The notes: a model not told the origin generated them from the letters alone. A stretch of DNA of 64,000 bases from Biscogniauxia marginata (GCA_022695795.1 MU404074.1:372001-436000), one strand, 5' to 3'; positions 49,261 to 61,702 are shown, counted from the stretch's first letter. Numbers and translations: made by a program.

Positions 49261-50971
49261 TTAAAACACCTCCTTTACTCTCCAACTGACAGCCATCACC
49301 CGAGCGCCGAGGAAGCAGCTCATGGCAATGACATATGAAAGCGCCGAGAACAGGATGAGTGCAACCCAGCCCTGCTCCGGATCGGAGCCAAGCCCGATCA
49401 GCGCGCCGCCGATAGGCACGCTCGTGAGCGTGCCAAGACTGCCGAGCATGAGCGCCGTCGAGTAGAACCGGCCGTAGTCACGCGTACCGCAAAGCTGCCC
49501 GATGCACACAGGGTACAGGCCCAGGTTGCTTCCGCTCGCAAAGCCGAAAGTGACGGCGAACACGATGAGAAGGGCGCGGTTGTCGCGCGCCGGCAGCCAG
49601 AAAGCCAAGAGAGAGATGGCGCACAGCGCGTTGGTCACGACGATGACGTTGAAGCGGCCCATCCGATCGGCGAGGAAGCCCGGCAGGCAGCGCCCGAAGA
49701 AGGAGCCCGCGTTGAGCACGGCCAGGAGCGTGTACGCGTCGCTGGCGTCCTGGCCGTGGGCTGCCGCGTACGAAACGATGTAGGTCAGCGGGATGAAGAT
49801 GCCCCACTCCATCACGAACACGCCCGCGCAGCAGAGGCTGAACTTGAGGTCCCGGAAGAGCGACCAGTCGGGCATCACGGACGCGCGGTGCGCCGTCGGC
49901 GGCAGCCGCGCGCGCACGAGCAGGTTCGCAATCGCCGACAGGAAGAGCAGTATGAACCCGATGATGCGCGTGCTCCAGGCGAAGCCGAGCCGCGGCAACA
50001 TCGCCTGCAGGAATAGGGGAAACACGATGCCGCCGATGGAGCCCGCCGTCGTGGCGATGCCCGTGGCGAGGCCGCGGCGGACCAGGAAGAAGTGCGCTAC
50101 GGCACCGTAGGCAGGCACGTTGAGCAGGGCACCACCTAGACCTCCGAGGACGGAGTATGTGAGGAAGATCTGGTAGTATTCTGTTCCAGGCGAACTGCAG
50201 TCAGTACTAAGTAACTTGACGCAGATCATTCGTCTAGGGGGACAGGGGGGGGGGATAAAGGATGGGGGGACATGGGGCAGGCACGCACCTTCACACAAGC
50301 CGAGGAGCAGCTGGCTGGCGACGACCAGCAGACTGCCAACAGCAACGAGCACCCTCGGACCATAGCTGTCGAAAAGGGGGCCGACCTGGATGCCGGCGAA
50401 GAAGACGATGAAGAGATACGTGCTGAAGATCCAGCCGATGGTCGACGAGTCGTAGCCCTCGAGCTGGTGCGTCGAGAAGTATGACTCGAACACGGCCGCA
50501 CTGTTGACTGTGGAGAACGGGGGTTAGCAGTTGCCCTCTTCAGCAGGAATGATGGGCATGTCTCGGGAGCAGATGTCTGGCTCCTTCGAGAAATTGCCGA
50601 CTCCCAAGACACACCCAAAGGGTAATTGATATCTCCAGACTTCACTCACTGATGCCGTACACAGAGAACATGGCGCAGAAGGAGCCGAGGACCACGAGCC
50701 ATGCTCCTAAGCCGCCCTCGGGGAAGTCCGCCTCTTCATCGCCGTCGTCCGGGCCGATAGCTCTCTCGGCACTAGAGACCGACGAGTCTTCGGCGGGGTG
50801 GTTTCCCTCAGGATGATTCACCTGAAGGATTTCATGGTTGATCCTCTGGATATCAGAGTGAGTCTCGTTCTTTTCGTTGGGTTGTTCCGACGGGGACGTG
50901 GTTGAGCCCGCCGCCGGGACAGTTTGATTTACGAGGCAGCTGTCATCTGCATTTTGCGGGGCGAGGGTCAT
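49261..50971 (-). CDS. MFS monocarboxylate-transporter-like protein
   Basis: Three exons (50971-50650, 50507-50289, 50180-49261) give 486 residues. An acidic, Ser-rich N-terminus (~85) leads to FPEGGLGAWLVVLGSFCAMF, the typical first helix of the fungal MCT (MCH-type) family. It is followed by GYDSSTIGWIFSTYLFIVFF, VPAYGAVAHFFLVRRGLATG and ATTAGSIGGIVFPLFLQAML. Twelve helices can be traced to ALSYVIAMSCFLGARV. Relatives import riboflavin or monocarboxylates in yeast, but most fungal members have no known substrate. Third-codon GC is very high compared with the other transporter. The second intron contains a C/G-rich tract (about 50240-50255). Confidence 0.88.
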
Positions 50972-53095
50972 GGAAGTTCTTCCTCCTAGACCCTCGCGTG
51001 ATAAATATCGGGATGGCCGAACGGAATAGATGATAGCTCCCGAATGATTGACTTCACAGTGTCGTCTTTTTTTAACGTCTGCGTCTGCTTCCTCCTCCTA
51101 CTGGTGTTGGGCGACGAGGAAAGGACTTGCAATAAAAAAAAAGTTGCTCCCTGGTCTCCAAATCGTGGGGATGTGGGCATAATTATATTTGCTCGATCTA
51201 ACTAACACTAATAACTGCGTTAAGTCAGACGCACCCGTTCCGCGGCCAAACGGCCGTAACCACCCCTGTCTTTACCGCCTCTTCTTTGTCCGAACCTGGC
51301 CTGGGATCGCAAGTCGGTGAAATAATCGACCTGATCCCGCGTGATGTTGACGGCATTACGAACCTCGAGGACCAACTTATTACATAATGGTTTCGATTAA
51401 TGAGTGACCCACAACAAATACCCCCACTGTTAAGACAGGCATAGGAAAGTTATAAACAAATCGTTGCCATATAAATACCTAGGTATTCATAGGCTCTCGA
51501 ACCCAACATAAATAGATGTAAACTGGAACAATAATCGTAAACGTCCTTGGGAATAAGAGTTGCGAGTGTTGTTAAAAATAGCTTTAGAAAGGTAGTTGGT
51601 GGAATCCATTAAGTTACTGTCCAAGTTGCCTCGAAATTCCGTATTGATCATGAGTAACCCAAGGGTTACACGAGACAACAAACGTATTATTAAGGCTTGG
51701 TCGAGAACAAAGAGATCTCACATCATAATGTCAACATAATCTCAAGATCATGTGGTTTGTTTCTAAATCAAAGTATTTGTACTGCAACGAGTTGTATCAA
51801 CGGGGTAGCAATGCCAATACCTACCCGTTCGTCTAATTCTCTTCATGAAGGGGGAAAATGTCTTTTAGCCTTGACACATTTATATTGCAGCTTCACTAAC
51901 AACCGGAGATTATCATATGGACGGATTTTATGTCTCTATTAGCACATCAAATCTTTTCTGTCTTCGGGGTTCTCCGTCTATAGATGGTCCGTTATGGGCT
52001 GTGTTGCTAGTTAACAATAAGACTACCTTTTCTTGTACTATATAGTTAGTCTGTCACGTAGTTCGGACTAAGGAAAAAACCCCGGTCTGATAAATATGAT
52101 TGTGTAACTGTACTTGTAAGCCCTCTTGTCATCCTGTCTTAGAGAAAACAAACTTACAAGGTTTATTTGGTCCGATGAGCGACTCACGAGCCTTGACAGA
52201 AGCTATGATGTCCCTTGATTTGGAAAATTTGTTCTTGAATGTTTTTTGTACCTAAAAGGTACCTACCTAGGTAGTTGAATTTTTTTTTAAATGTTTCATT
52301 TTAGTTAGTTTTAGTCAAGGCTCTAACTAAACTAAATAACTAATTTTCTAACCCTAGATTCTCCTCGAGGTTACGTAGATATCGAAAACTGTCCTTCGCT
52401 AGCGTCTCCTACTCACTCTTAGCCGCAACGTCCGTCGAAGAGTTCTCAATTGCCTCCGTTATGATGGGGGTAGCGATATGTAATACCTGTTAGCTTATCT
52501 AGAGTAGCAATGAAGTTCTCTCCACCCTATGGTGAACATAGAGTGGCAATTAGCGACTGTTGGACGAACACGTAAGGCAAAGGAGGCTAGAATCTGGTCT
52601 GCTCCTTGGCAAACGCCAACTTGCTATATATGGTACTCAAGGCATTTTGCATTGCTACTTGCCATATGGATTTCTGCATAACCGGATTGAGACCATGTAT
52701 CTGCCCCCGAAGGTATAGTTATCGAAGCTTAATATAGGGCCAAGTTGTCATAAGACCAAGACATGGGAATTATAATAACCTCCTCTTCGACTTAATTTAC
52801 AGACTTCAACCTTCAGATTCCACATCGAAGCTAGGCTAAACGTTACAAAACCAGACCTCCTTCCAAGTGATTACTTGTTCGGCCTCAAACTATCTTTGTA
52901 AGTGGGATATCCACTCCCCCTTTGCAACTAGCTTATGCCCAACGGATTTCCTTTATGTCTATGCGTAGCGTCCGCTAACATCATAGAGGATCATCATATC
53001 ACCAATCTACCCGACGAGAAAAGATGTGTTAAGTAATATTCGGGTACACATGCGGCCATCATGACAGGGGGACAGATCCAGGTTGCGGCTGCCAA
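50972..53095. other. Gene-free stretch
   Basis: About 2.1 kb, AT-rich and stop-laden. ACCTAGGT-type motifs occur at 51477 and 52258 (GGTACCTACCTAGGTAG). No repeat family recognised. Confidence 0.5.
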
Positions 53096-53329
53096 ATGAG
53101 CCTCCGAAAAGTTTACGAAAAGGACTCTAAATGCCAAGATTGCGAGGAAAGAAGTTGGCAATGCTGTGAGTGCCGGAGTTCGAATACGACCTTGTCAGGC
53201 TGTCTTAAGGAGCGTTGTCCATTGCACTGTGATGATCAATGTCCATGTCCTTGTGACGAGCATTGTTGGAGCAATGATTGCACTCATTGCACGCATGTGA
53301 AATGTGTTAGTTGCGTGGTGCAACAGTAA
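53096..53329 (+). CDS. Possible small cysteine-rich protein (77 residues, 16 Cys)
   Basis: An ATG-initiated frame encodes 77 residues, 16 of them Cys, in CxxC, CC, CxC and CxxxC spacings (KCQDCEERSWQCCEC; CPLHCDDQCPCPCDEHC; CTHCTHVKCVSC). His and acidic residues are interspersed. There is no signal peptide. The density of Cys is far above chance for this AT-rich interval, and suggests a metal-binding, metallothionein-like or zinc-ribbon-like peptide, or an exon of one. No introns, homologue or upstream exon are evident, and a short unrelated frame (MTGGQIQVAAAK) lies just upstream. Could also be a remnant of a longer gene. Confidence 0.4.
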   Translation: MSLRKVYEKDSKCQDCEERSWQCCECRSSNTTLSGCLKERCPLHCDDQCPCPCDEHCWSNDCTHCTHVKCVSCVVQQ

Positions 53330-53813
53330 CCAGCTCGAAGCCTTCGACAATTGTAGCGGCAGATGACTAGGGTTCTGCTAAACGATTTCTTCTTCATTTC
53401 TCTCTTCTTCTACTACGGAAAAATCCAATTTCCATAGTGGCTGCTATCATGGCAATACCTCATGAACGCTTGTGGACGACAAGCCGAGGAGAGCGCTTTT
53501 AGAGGCTGGGCTGGTTATTCGAGCAGGGGAAATCTGTTCGATAGGGTGGCGAAAAGGATATTGGGCCTTGTAACTTTCCCCAACGGGTTGAACCCTACAA
53601 GTGGTGCTCTCCTTGCAATAAAACTAATCTTCATATACTGAGCTATATCATAATTCTCATTTGGTGGTGACTTACATATCTTCATGAGTCATCGCGATAA
53701 TGGGGGAAAAGCTCCCATTAACGTTTGCTGAAATACTGTGCGCCGCCAGCGTTGTGCTATTTCTCTATGCTATGAAAGCCGCCTGTCTAGATCTCAGGTC
53801 TATCTTCTTCCCC
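53330..53813. other. Intergenic stretch
   Basis: About 480 bases; no gene recognised. An open plus-strand frame at 53700-54107 is the antisense shadow of guanine deaminase. Confidence 0.5.
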
Positions 53814-55321
53814 CTAAATCCGTCGCTCATGTACAAGTCGCCCACGAACCCATACTTTCTTGGTATTTCGGTCATCACCGTTGAACACCCACTTCGCGAT
53901 GCGGTTTTCCCAGGTCTCCCAGCCGAAAATATCCACATTTCCCTCGTCATCTACGTAGTCATCAGTCACCTCCTCGCCCAACATGCTCAGCCCTATCAGC
54001 TGCGCATCCCAGTCCATGCCTACTTCGAAGCCGCCGACCTTGCTGCTAAGTCCTACGACCTCAGCCCCGCCTCTCGTGGCGAGATAGAGCGCCTCCTCGA
54101 CGCTTAACTTGGACTTTTCGCGTTCTGCCTGTGAGCATTCGTCCGGTTGCTTCTTCGGCATAGCCAGGTGGTTCGAGACCAGACACGCCAATCTCGCCGC
54201 CTCGAGCACACTCGGGCTGTACCCACCACTCATATCCGTCCCCAGGCCGACGCCGATTCCTTTCTCCAGAAGCCAGCGCACCCTCGCCTCACCACTTGTG
54301 AGTGCCGAGTTGCTGCACGGGCAATGCGCCACCTTGGCCCCGCGCTGCGCGATGAGGTCGGCCTCCTCCTCTCTGAGGTGGATGGCATGGGCGAGGATGG
54401 TCCGGTCGCCGAGCAGACCCGCCTGGTCGTAAACGCCTGTGTAGTGCCCGCTGTCCGGGAACAGATCCCGGACGAGCGCAACCTCGTTCACGTTCTCCGA
54501 GACGTGGGTCTGCACCGGCAGTCGCGTCTCAGCATGCAGGTCGCCGAGTCGTCGGAGCATCTCCGTGCTGCACGCCGGCGCGAACCGCGGCGTGATAATC
54601 GGGCTCACAAGATCGAAGCCGCGGTCTATGCTGCGGATGTGCGCGATGTTGGCGCGCGTGGCAGCGAGCGCCTGCTCGGGGGACTCGTCTAGATAGTAGT
54701 CCGGTCCAAGCCGGTCCATGCATACGCGGCCGATGAAAGCGCGCTGGCCCATGGACAGGCAGAGATCTGCAAGGAGATTGGTAGATTCTACATGGATCGT
54801 TGCGAAATAGGCCGCCGTGGTGGTCCCGTGTGACAGAGTCCGGCGGACGCACCGCGTATACACTTTCCGGGCTTTGGGAAGGGATGAAACCGAAGCTTCC
54901 ATAGGGAAGGTATAGGTGTTCAGCCAATCCAGAAGCGTTGACTTGCCGAAGATGCCTATATTTGGATACTGGGGCGCGTGGAGATGCGTGTCTGGGTCCA
55001 AACTCTATGAGCGAGGGGACTTAGGGGCAGGGACTGACAGGGGACTCGACAATCTTGAAATTACTCACCAATGAAGCCGGGGAAGAAGAATTGGCCATCT
55101 TTTCCGGTGGTAACAGTGACATTGCCTACAGTCCAGCCAAGATTTGGGTATAGCGTCGTCTCTGCTTTAGTTTGGTCGCACTCGGGCTCAACAGCAACAA
55201 TCTTGCCCGAGGTATTCACACACACGGCTGTGTTGTGCAGGTATTGCAGCTCATTAAGTTTCTTGCTGTGAATGAAGGTGCCTAGGAATAATTGGTTCTT
55301 CTCGTTCTCCGGGAGAGTCAT
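53814..55321 (-). CDS. GUD1: Guanine deaminase
   Basis: Two exons (55321-55069, 54991-53814) give 476 residues. The intron join reconstitutes PGFI-DTHLHAPQYPN, the first metal-binding HxH of the amidohydrolase fold. Further ligands and marks are QTHVSENVNEV, ILAHAIHLREEE, AHCPCSNSALTSG and GVGLGTDMSGGYSPSVLEA (metal-site Asp in GTD). The N-terminal sheet domain begins LFLGTFIHSKKLNELQ. The enzyme deaminates guanine to xanthine with Zn2+, in purine salvage and catabolism in the cytosol. Length and motif spacing match yeast and animal enzymes. The acceptor at ...CCCAG just before ACACGC was chosen over an earlier TAG because only it keeps the DTHLH motif in frame. Confidence 0.95.
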
Positions 55322-58120
55322 GTTGGAACTTATCCCCTAGTTTGGTTTATTTAGACTCCGGCCCCAAAATAACCGTGATTTGAATGAATATAGAGCAGAC
55401 GAGAGATCAATTGGCAAAAATAAACACGCGAATCGGCACGTTAACCGGAAGATCCCTGGCTGCGAAACCGATCGTGTGCCCTTCCTTCACCGTCCCTCCC
55501 GAGGATTTCCTTTGGTCCGACTGCCAAGGACCCTGCGTTCATGCCAATGACTTGGTTGTCTTATCCAACTAAATAAATTCTCTAGGTGGTCGGAATTCAT
55601 GAGCTATCGAGGCAAGAGTTTAAGAAGAGGGAAGGGTGTCAGGGAGAGGCAGGAAATCCCTACCTAAATATGCGTTGGCAATTACGTTTATACAATGCTA
55701 GATAAGTGACCGAAACAAATCAGATCGGCGTAATGGGGTTTCGTTCCTGCGTCAGCAGCGGTAGGGGGGACGGGCGTGACCACTACTTCATCCGGTGGCA
55801 CAGCATTGGTCCCGCGTAGGGCCGGCCAGCGCCGGCACCCGGCGTGTGTGCTATGTGGGCCCCCCTGAAACAGGTCTGGGCTGAGTATATGCAGCTTGCT
55901 ATTGGCGCTAGGGAGATATCGTAGATATATGACTCGGAGCTTTTAAACAGGTTACCCAACAGCTTGTCAATTGTTGATGGTCCGTCTGTTGTGTAGCCCT
56001 TTAGCACTTATTCCTGAGTGCCCTAACCTCTGTTTGATGATCTAACTAGGATTTATCTTCTTATGCTCCCTGCTCTATAAATCAACATCGATGGGAATGT
56101 CTACTAACTTATCGTGGCTTGATATATAGGCCTTGTATATGACTTGAAATAATTGCTAAATTCGACTACGTGCTTGAATCGAAAGAGAAGAAAATCCACA
56201 AAAACTCGTGTGCTACAAACACCCTAGATGGTTCAATGTTGTTTCGGAAATCGTTCCTTTAAATAGCTCCCTATGTACCACCTAGTTTACTAATCCAATG
56301 AAGCTTAATACTACATAGTATAGCGCTGGTTCGAAGTTTAAGCAGGTCCTATACTGCCCCTTGATACTGTCTTAGATACGTGTCGAAGAGCCATTCGAAT
56401 TACATACCTTAGATAGAGGTCTAAACCCATTCCATCGTTGTTTAACCATTTCTTACAATTTGACTTAATCAATATACCTGGGCATCCAAAAAAAAATGTT
56501 AAGTAAAATAGTTGATGTTCACGTTTATACCGTTAAAATTCTCATTGTTAGGGACCTAGGTACCTCGATGATGTTTCTTAATGTACCTTGAAAAACATTT
56601 GTTTATTTATCAATATCCAGTCTTCATATATATTTACTATAAATTAAAGCTGTTTAACAGCCGACTTTAATTTATTTTTTGAAAGAAGGACCATCAATTT
56701 TTAAAACAAAGTATTAAGTCAATTTATACTAATGACTTATCACCGTTTACAACCAGGTTTAAAACAATCTTAAGCGTTGACTTATACATAAGCACCTAAG
56801 TTAACGACTCATTTTAATTGTGAGACGGCCTAGTGTTAGTGTCGCGGAGAATGAGAAACAATATTGTGGGTTTCATATCTCGGAGCCGGAGTGTATAGAC
56901 AGTTAGTTGCGACACTGTTGGTTGCTCGAAATGATGCCGTAAATAATTAGAAGACGACGATCTTTGCAAGGGATGTCCTAAACCAAAGGATCTCCAAACG
57001 ACCAAAGCCTCATATTAATTAAATCCAAAGGTGGATTAGATAGCCAACTTGATTATTCCAACGTACTACGAGAACAACAGTGCCTCATTACGACAGTAAA
57101 AAGGAGTTCCAACGGGGACGATCTAGGCACAGCCCCTACTTAGCTGCTTGTACACGTATACACACAGAAAACACTATTAGTCATCGCTATAAACCCCAAT
57201 TGCAAACATGAAACGGATAGGTGCGGATTTTGCACAATTATAGGGTCACATTTCTACATTTGAATTACCCGCTCGCCCAATTTATTTTACTTGTGGGGGA
57301 AGCGGAAATCAAGTTCGCGAGTTGCTTGCAGAGAATCGCCTAACAAGTATTATAGTGATAGAGCCTAGCCCTAGCGGAAAACTAGACAATTAACGACGAC
57401 GGAGAAGATGCGATGTTTGGGATAAGAACAATCGGCCACGCGCTTAACTATGAGCCAGACTGTGCAACATTGGTCTCACCGGGGGGAACTCTAGTCGGAC
57501 ACCATAAAAGTCTCTTATCACTGCACTGAAGGTGAATGATAGGGGCAGTAAGTATACTTAGGTTAACCCCCATTATTTGCTCCCAGATCTGAGTTTGCCC
57601 CGGAGGCTGGCGCATGCCGATCGATCTCCAGCCGTTGAGCCGCATCGGTGAGCGGCGCCTATTAGTTCAAAGTAATGAAGATGCACTAGCGAATAGAAGG
57701 CTGAGAAGCCATTTCTCGCCAATTAGTAGCCACCTCATGACTTCCTACCAAGTCAAATCATCTCGACCAATATAGTAATTACAACACGTAACTTACCAAC
57801 TTGTGGCTCTTAGTAGTTAGCTAGACTAAGAGAAAATCCATCCCTTTTTGACCAACCAGTATGTCCATCACCATGAATGGCCAAATTTTAAAGACTCGTG
57901 GCTTTGATATGGAAGTGTCCAAAGTCTTACGAACAAACCTGCTCGACGCTAATCCAAAAATTGGTACAGGTACGCATGTGTAAGACGCAATTGTCTTTGG
58001 GGAGCCGGAGGACACAAAAACCTGAAGTCAAACACCAGAGAGCAGAGCAGGCCGTCAAGTATATCAATGCTCTCATGCGCAAATCAATTACTACAGTAGC
58101 CAAATCCCTGGCTTCCCTAG

Positions 58121-58471
58121 CAGGTATACGACTCGTTTCTTGAGGATCTCGAACGGGCATATCCAAACTGTTCGGTTTCTGTTGATTATTTTGTTTCTCC
58201 GTGGCTCAAGTCTGTCGTGTCAGGCCAACGAACTCGTTGCCGTTCGGACATTGAACAGGTTTCTAGGTAGCTTTCGAGCTTTACACCGGAGATGGTTTAC
58301 AAAGAGGATGCTGATAGATTTTTCATATCACCAGCATCAAATTCTACTAGGTTTCCAAGGCCTCAGTCGTGCCGAGTAACTACAAACTCCAAACTAATTG
58401 CTCAGTCGGATTTTACGAGGATCACTCCTGGATCAGGCCGGTCGTTCGCCACAGAACGGCTAAGCAAATGA
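58121..58471 (+). pseudogene. Possible coding relic of unknown family
   Basis: After a TAG-like acceptor at 58120, one frame reads VYDSFLEDLERAYPNCSVSV, DYFVSPWLKSVVSGQRTR, a TAG (58268-58270), and then LSSFTPEMVYKEDADRFF and SFATERLSK before a TGA at 58469. Composition is protein-like on both sides of the stop. An upstream frame (MNGQILKTRGFDMEVSKVL from about 57872, ending at a GTACGC donor) might be an earlier exon. I do not recognise the family. It lies directly beside a repeat copy, which fits a decayed gene. Confidence 0.25.
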
Positions 58472-58500
58472 GCCTTGTTGAACATGGAATTGTTGAGATA

Positions 58501-58614
58501 TGAGGTTATACGACCCCTTGTCACCTGTATCTACATATATACGATGGGCCTTGCCCGTCCTATCTAGACTCACCTTGAACTAATACACTTGATCCTATCC
58601 TCACATCTTCGTCT
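58501..58614 (-). repeat. Short dispersed LTR-like repeat, copy 2 (inverted, truncated)
   Basis: Reverse complement of 35203-35334, with a few substitutions. It begins on the plus strand TGTTGAGATATGAGG and loses similarity about 12 bp before the other terminus. Confidence 0.65.
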
Positions 58615-59751
58615 ACCCATATGATCGTCCCATTCCTGTTGAGATGAGAGTTAGAAAAGCATTAACCATCAGTAGCTTCAGTAGAGTCATGCGAAGTTAG
58701 GATTGTTATAGTTTAGGCTACTCGATATGTCTATCTTCGCCCCATCTCAATGATAATCGGACGATTTGGATGCTTCTATATTACATTTCGACATGGTTGA
58801 TTCTGCTGCTTATAAAACAAACTTTGTGTTCTCCGACTTTTAATACACAGAGCTTGGCAAATGAAACCTCTGGTAGCCCTACGGTGTAGATGGTCAAGCA
58901 GCAGAGCTAGTAACACAAAGAGCATACTGAAGTGTGGGCGACAATCCAAAACATCTTATTCTTGGAGCGCCTCAAAACGCTTAGTAGGTTACCAGCAAAC
59001 GGCTGAATCTTTAACCCTAAAGGATCGGATCAGTATGCATACACTTAATGTTTAACCAGTACACTTTCATACCAACTCGAATTATAGCGGTCATCATGTA
59101 GTGCACAATGGTTTAAATTCGTACCGGCCTCAGGCTTGTTCTATATGTATTACATATATTGTCTGTTTGATAGGGTACTTATTGCGCCAAAATAAGCGCA
59201 TTTAAAACATACATAAAGAAATACAAGTATGAACTCTCAAATATAAATCCAAAAGTAAATCAGCCTGCCTCGAAGTTCCTGGGTTGCTGTGACAATAATC
59301 AGAGCCTGGGCTATTGGATTGACCCATGGTCAACTGAGGTAATGCCAACAACTTGTCACAACTCCTGGCAAGCTGCTGCTATGATGAATGAACCCAATTT
59401 CGTTGCTGTGGTAAACGGTTAAGAGGAAACAACTGTACATAAAAGCCCCGTTTGTATTTCTTTACTCGCACAATTATTTTTCATCGTAAAATGCTAACTA
59501 ATCGCGCCTGAAGTCCATTACTGTCCTTGGCCAAACACCTGCTCGCACAGCAGCGCATCAATTCAAGTGCAACCTGTTTCGGCTCAGCATACACTCTCAA
59601 TATTTATCAGCGAATCAGCTCGGCCTTTCCTTGAAGCAGTTTGTTTATTGACAGGTAGTCCCGAATGCAGCCTGCCTTGAGACTTTCCGTTTATCGTGAC
59701 TAACTTACATATTGAAGCCAGAGAGTGAGAGACTGAAAGCCATCCCGAACG

Positions 59752-60669
59752 ATGCCGCTCCATACTCCCAAATATGATGAGTCGGATGAAGACCGTCCGC
59801 GAATCGTTCTCGACACCAACGGTGACTTTACCCTACCGTTTTTTATACCACCGACCTTCAAGCTGCATGAGCTCGACCCTACGAGATTCTTGCTAGGCTA
59901 TGAACTGCTAATCTGGTCACTTCGACCAGTACCTAAGCCGTCTGATGTGTCTTGTGCGAAGGCAGCCATGGGCCATGGACGTAATGGCGTGTGGACCGGA
60001 ACACGTTTCGAGGCAGCTGACAGCCCGGCATCGATGTTCCCCGTCTGTATGGTGAACACAGTGGGAAAACACCTGATAGAGCGGTTCTGCATCCATCGCC
60101 GCTTCGTCCCCCAAGTCTCCGGGCTGAAGACAATGCTGATCTACATTGATGGGGCCTGTTCGAATAACGGCTCTCCTGACAAGATGCCACATGGCGGCTG
60201 TGCTTTCGTATTCAACGACACTGGCGGGAGGCGCCTATTTTCTCTGGAAAAGAAAGGTGCCGATGACCAACCGCATGTCCACACCAGTAACCGAGCCGAG
60301 CTCCGTGCCGTTATTGAAGCCCTCCACTTCCGGGACTGGTGGGGCGAGGGCTGGCAACGTGTTATCATAGCCACTGATTCGGAGTACGTGGACAAGGGCG
60401 CGACGGAGTGGCTACGCACTTGGGCCGGTCGAGGTTGGCGCACATCCGGCGGCAAGAAGGTTGCCAACCGGGATCTGTGGATAGCTCTGTCAGAAGCCTT
60501 GCGCACTTATGCCGAAAGCGGATGTGAGGTGTCGTTCTGGATGGTACCGAGAAACTCGAACAAAGCTGATGCTGACGCCAAGGCTGCGGCTGAGATAGCC
60601 ATCAGCGAAGAGGAATACCAAAATCAGAGTGAAAAACCCCCGATGCCCCGTCTTTGGCGGAATGCTTAG
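59752..60669 (+). CDS. Ribonuclease H-like protein
   Basis: A single exon of 305 residues. The C-terminal RNase H fold has all four acidic residues: Asp132 (YIDGACSNNG), Glu183 (SNRAELRAVIEAL), Asp209 (IATDSEYV) and Asp275 (NKADADAKAAA). It should cut the RNA strand of RNA:DNA hybrids with Mg2+. The N-terminal ~120 residues (RPRIVLDTNGDFTLPFFIPP) have no hybrid-binding domain, unlike classical RNase H1, and no mitochondrial presequence is obvious. Single-exon RNase H genes of this type are common and often multi-copy in Pezizomycotina, so this is not necessarily the essential RNase H1. It is the last intact gene before the RIP block. Confidence 0.88.
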   Translation: MPLHTPKYDESDEDRPRIVLDTNGDFTLPFFIPPTFKLHELDPTRFLLGYELLIWSLRPVPKPSDVSCAKAAMGHGRNGVWTGTRFEAADSPASMFPVCMVNTVGKHLIERFCIHRRFVPQVSGLKTMLIYIDGACSNNGSPDKMPHGGCAFVFNDTGGRRLFSLEKKGADDQPHVHTSNRAELRAVIEALHFRDWWGEGWQRVIIATDSEYVDKGATEWLRTWAGRGWRTSGGKKVANRDLWIALSEALRTYAESGCEVSFWMVPRNSNKADADAKAAAEIAISEEEYQNQSEKPPMPRLWRNA

Positions 60670-61292
60670 TTACACGGCGTCCCCAATTAGGATCACGGTA
60701 CCTAAACCACATATAGATATATAGTGGATATACGTACAATTCACTCCTAAGTTGAAGTCACTAAAATATTTTCATCTTTGAAACTACATCAACGCGAACA
60801 ACGTGAGGTCATCGTGATGCTAGATTCTAGTTGCGACGTCTCTGTTGTGAAGGATGATTTCGACTAAGATGCCCTCTTTAAAAGTCTTGGTACACTTGAT
60901 ACACTTAAACTCCTTAAACCCCTTAAGCCCCTTAATACACCTGAGTCAACGGCAGTATCCGACCCTCTCCAGGACCCTCTCCAGGGCCTTAATAAGGGGT
61001 GACAATAGGGGGGACTAGTTATCCCGGGGTTGCTTTAATCTGGGGCCGGCAACGTTAATTTTCGTTCTGTGATTCTTTTGCGTTTTTTGCGTTTTTTGCG
61101 TTTCTAAAACGAATAAAGGCTTTTAATTAATAGAAATAGCTTTATATTTATACTAATTTTCTTTCGTGTTAGTTAGTCGCTTTATTTAATGGGATCTTTT
61201 TTAAAAAATCAAGGGCCCTTTTATTATTTTAAGTTATAATTATAACTACTTATATAATTAATAATTTTATTATAAAATTTATTATATATATA
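60670..61292. other. Transition from genic DNA to RIP block, with short tandem repeats
   Basis: Contains CTTAA-rich imperfect repeats (60893-60945), a tandem CCCTCTCCAGGA (60964-60988) and three GCGTTTTTT units (61079-61103). From about 61110 GC collapses and CpA/TpG are largely replaced by TpA, marking the start of heavily mutated repeat DNA. Confidence 0.6.
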
Positions 61293-61702
61293 TATTACGA
61301 CCTACCTAAGACCAAAGGGGTCTTTTATAAGGGGTCTATAAACCAATGACGGAGTAACTTCGGGTAATTACTTAAGCAAACCAAGGATAAGATCTATTAT
61401 AATCTAGGTACGATTAAATCATAATAAATCCATATAAAACAGTTAAAGAGAATAATAGACTTTGCTTTTAAAAAAGAGTTATATAAATAACCTGGAATTT
61501 CTTATATATTTAATTATTAATTTAAAACTATAGTTACTCTTTAATATTATAATGAAAATACCTTAAAATCTTTTTAATAAATAAAACATAATAAATCTCT
61601 TGAATTAACCTTAACTTATTATTATTTTCAAAACAAGAAAAACTTAATACGTATTTACTTATAAAGTCAACTAACTAGGAACACACAAGGAGGTTCGTTA
61701 TA
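61293..61702 (+). repeat. Solo LTR related to the gypsy element
   Basis: 410 nt, starting TATTACGACCT (from TGTTACG) and ending GTTCGTTATA. Its right half aligns well with the 14108/21219 LTRs, including AGGAACACACAAGGAGGTTC; its left half (CCAAAGGGGTC, ATAAGGGGTC) is different. Identical ATATA flanks (61288-61292 and 61703-61707) would be a 5-bp target duplication, though weak evidence in such AT-rich DNA. No internal element sequence follows, so it reads as a solo LTR. Confidence 0.7.

Larger units (their letters stand above)
55322..59751. other. Long gene-poor stretch
   Basis: About 4.4 kb without a supported intact gene. It contains a possible coding relic (58121-58471), a copy of the short LTR-like repeat (58501-58614), an AT-rich part (56480-56820), and the promoter of the RNase H gene near 59700. 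Confidence 0.5.

Noticed and set aside
54147..54692. A 181-codon plus-strand frame
   Set aside because: Antisense of guanine deaminase; GC-rich third positions keep it open by chance.
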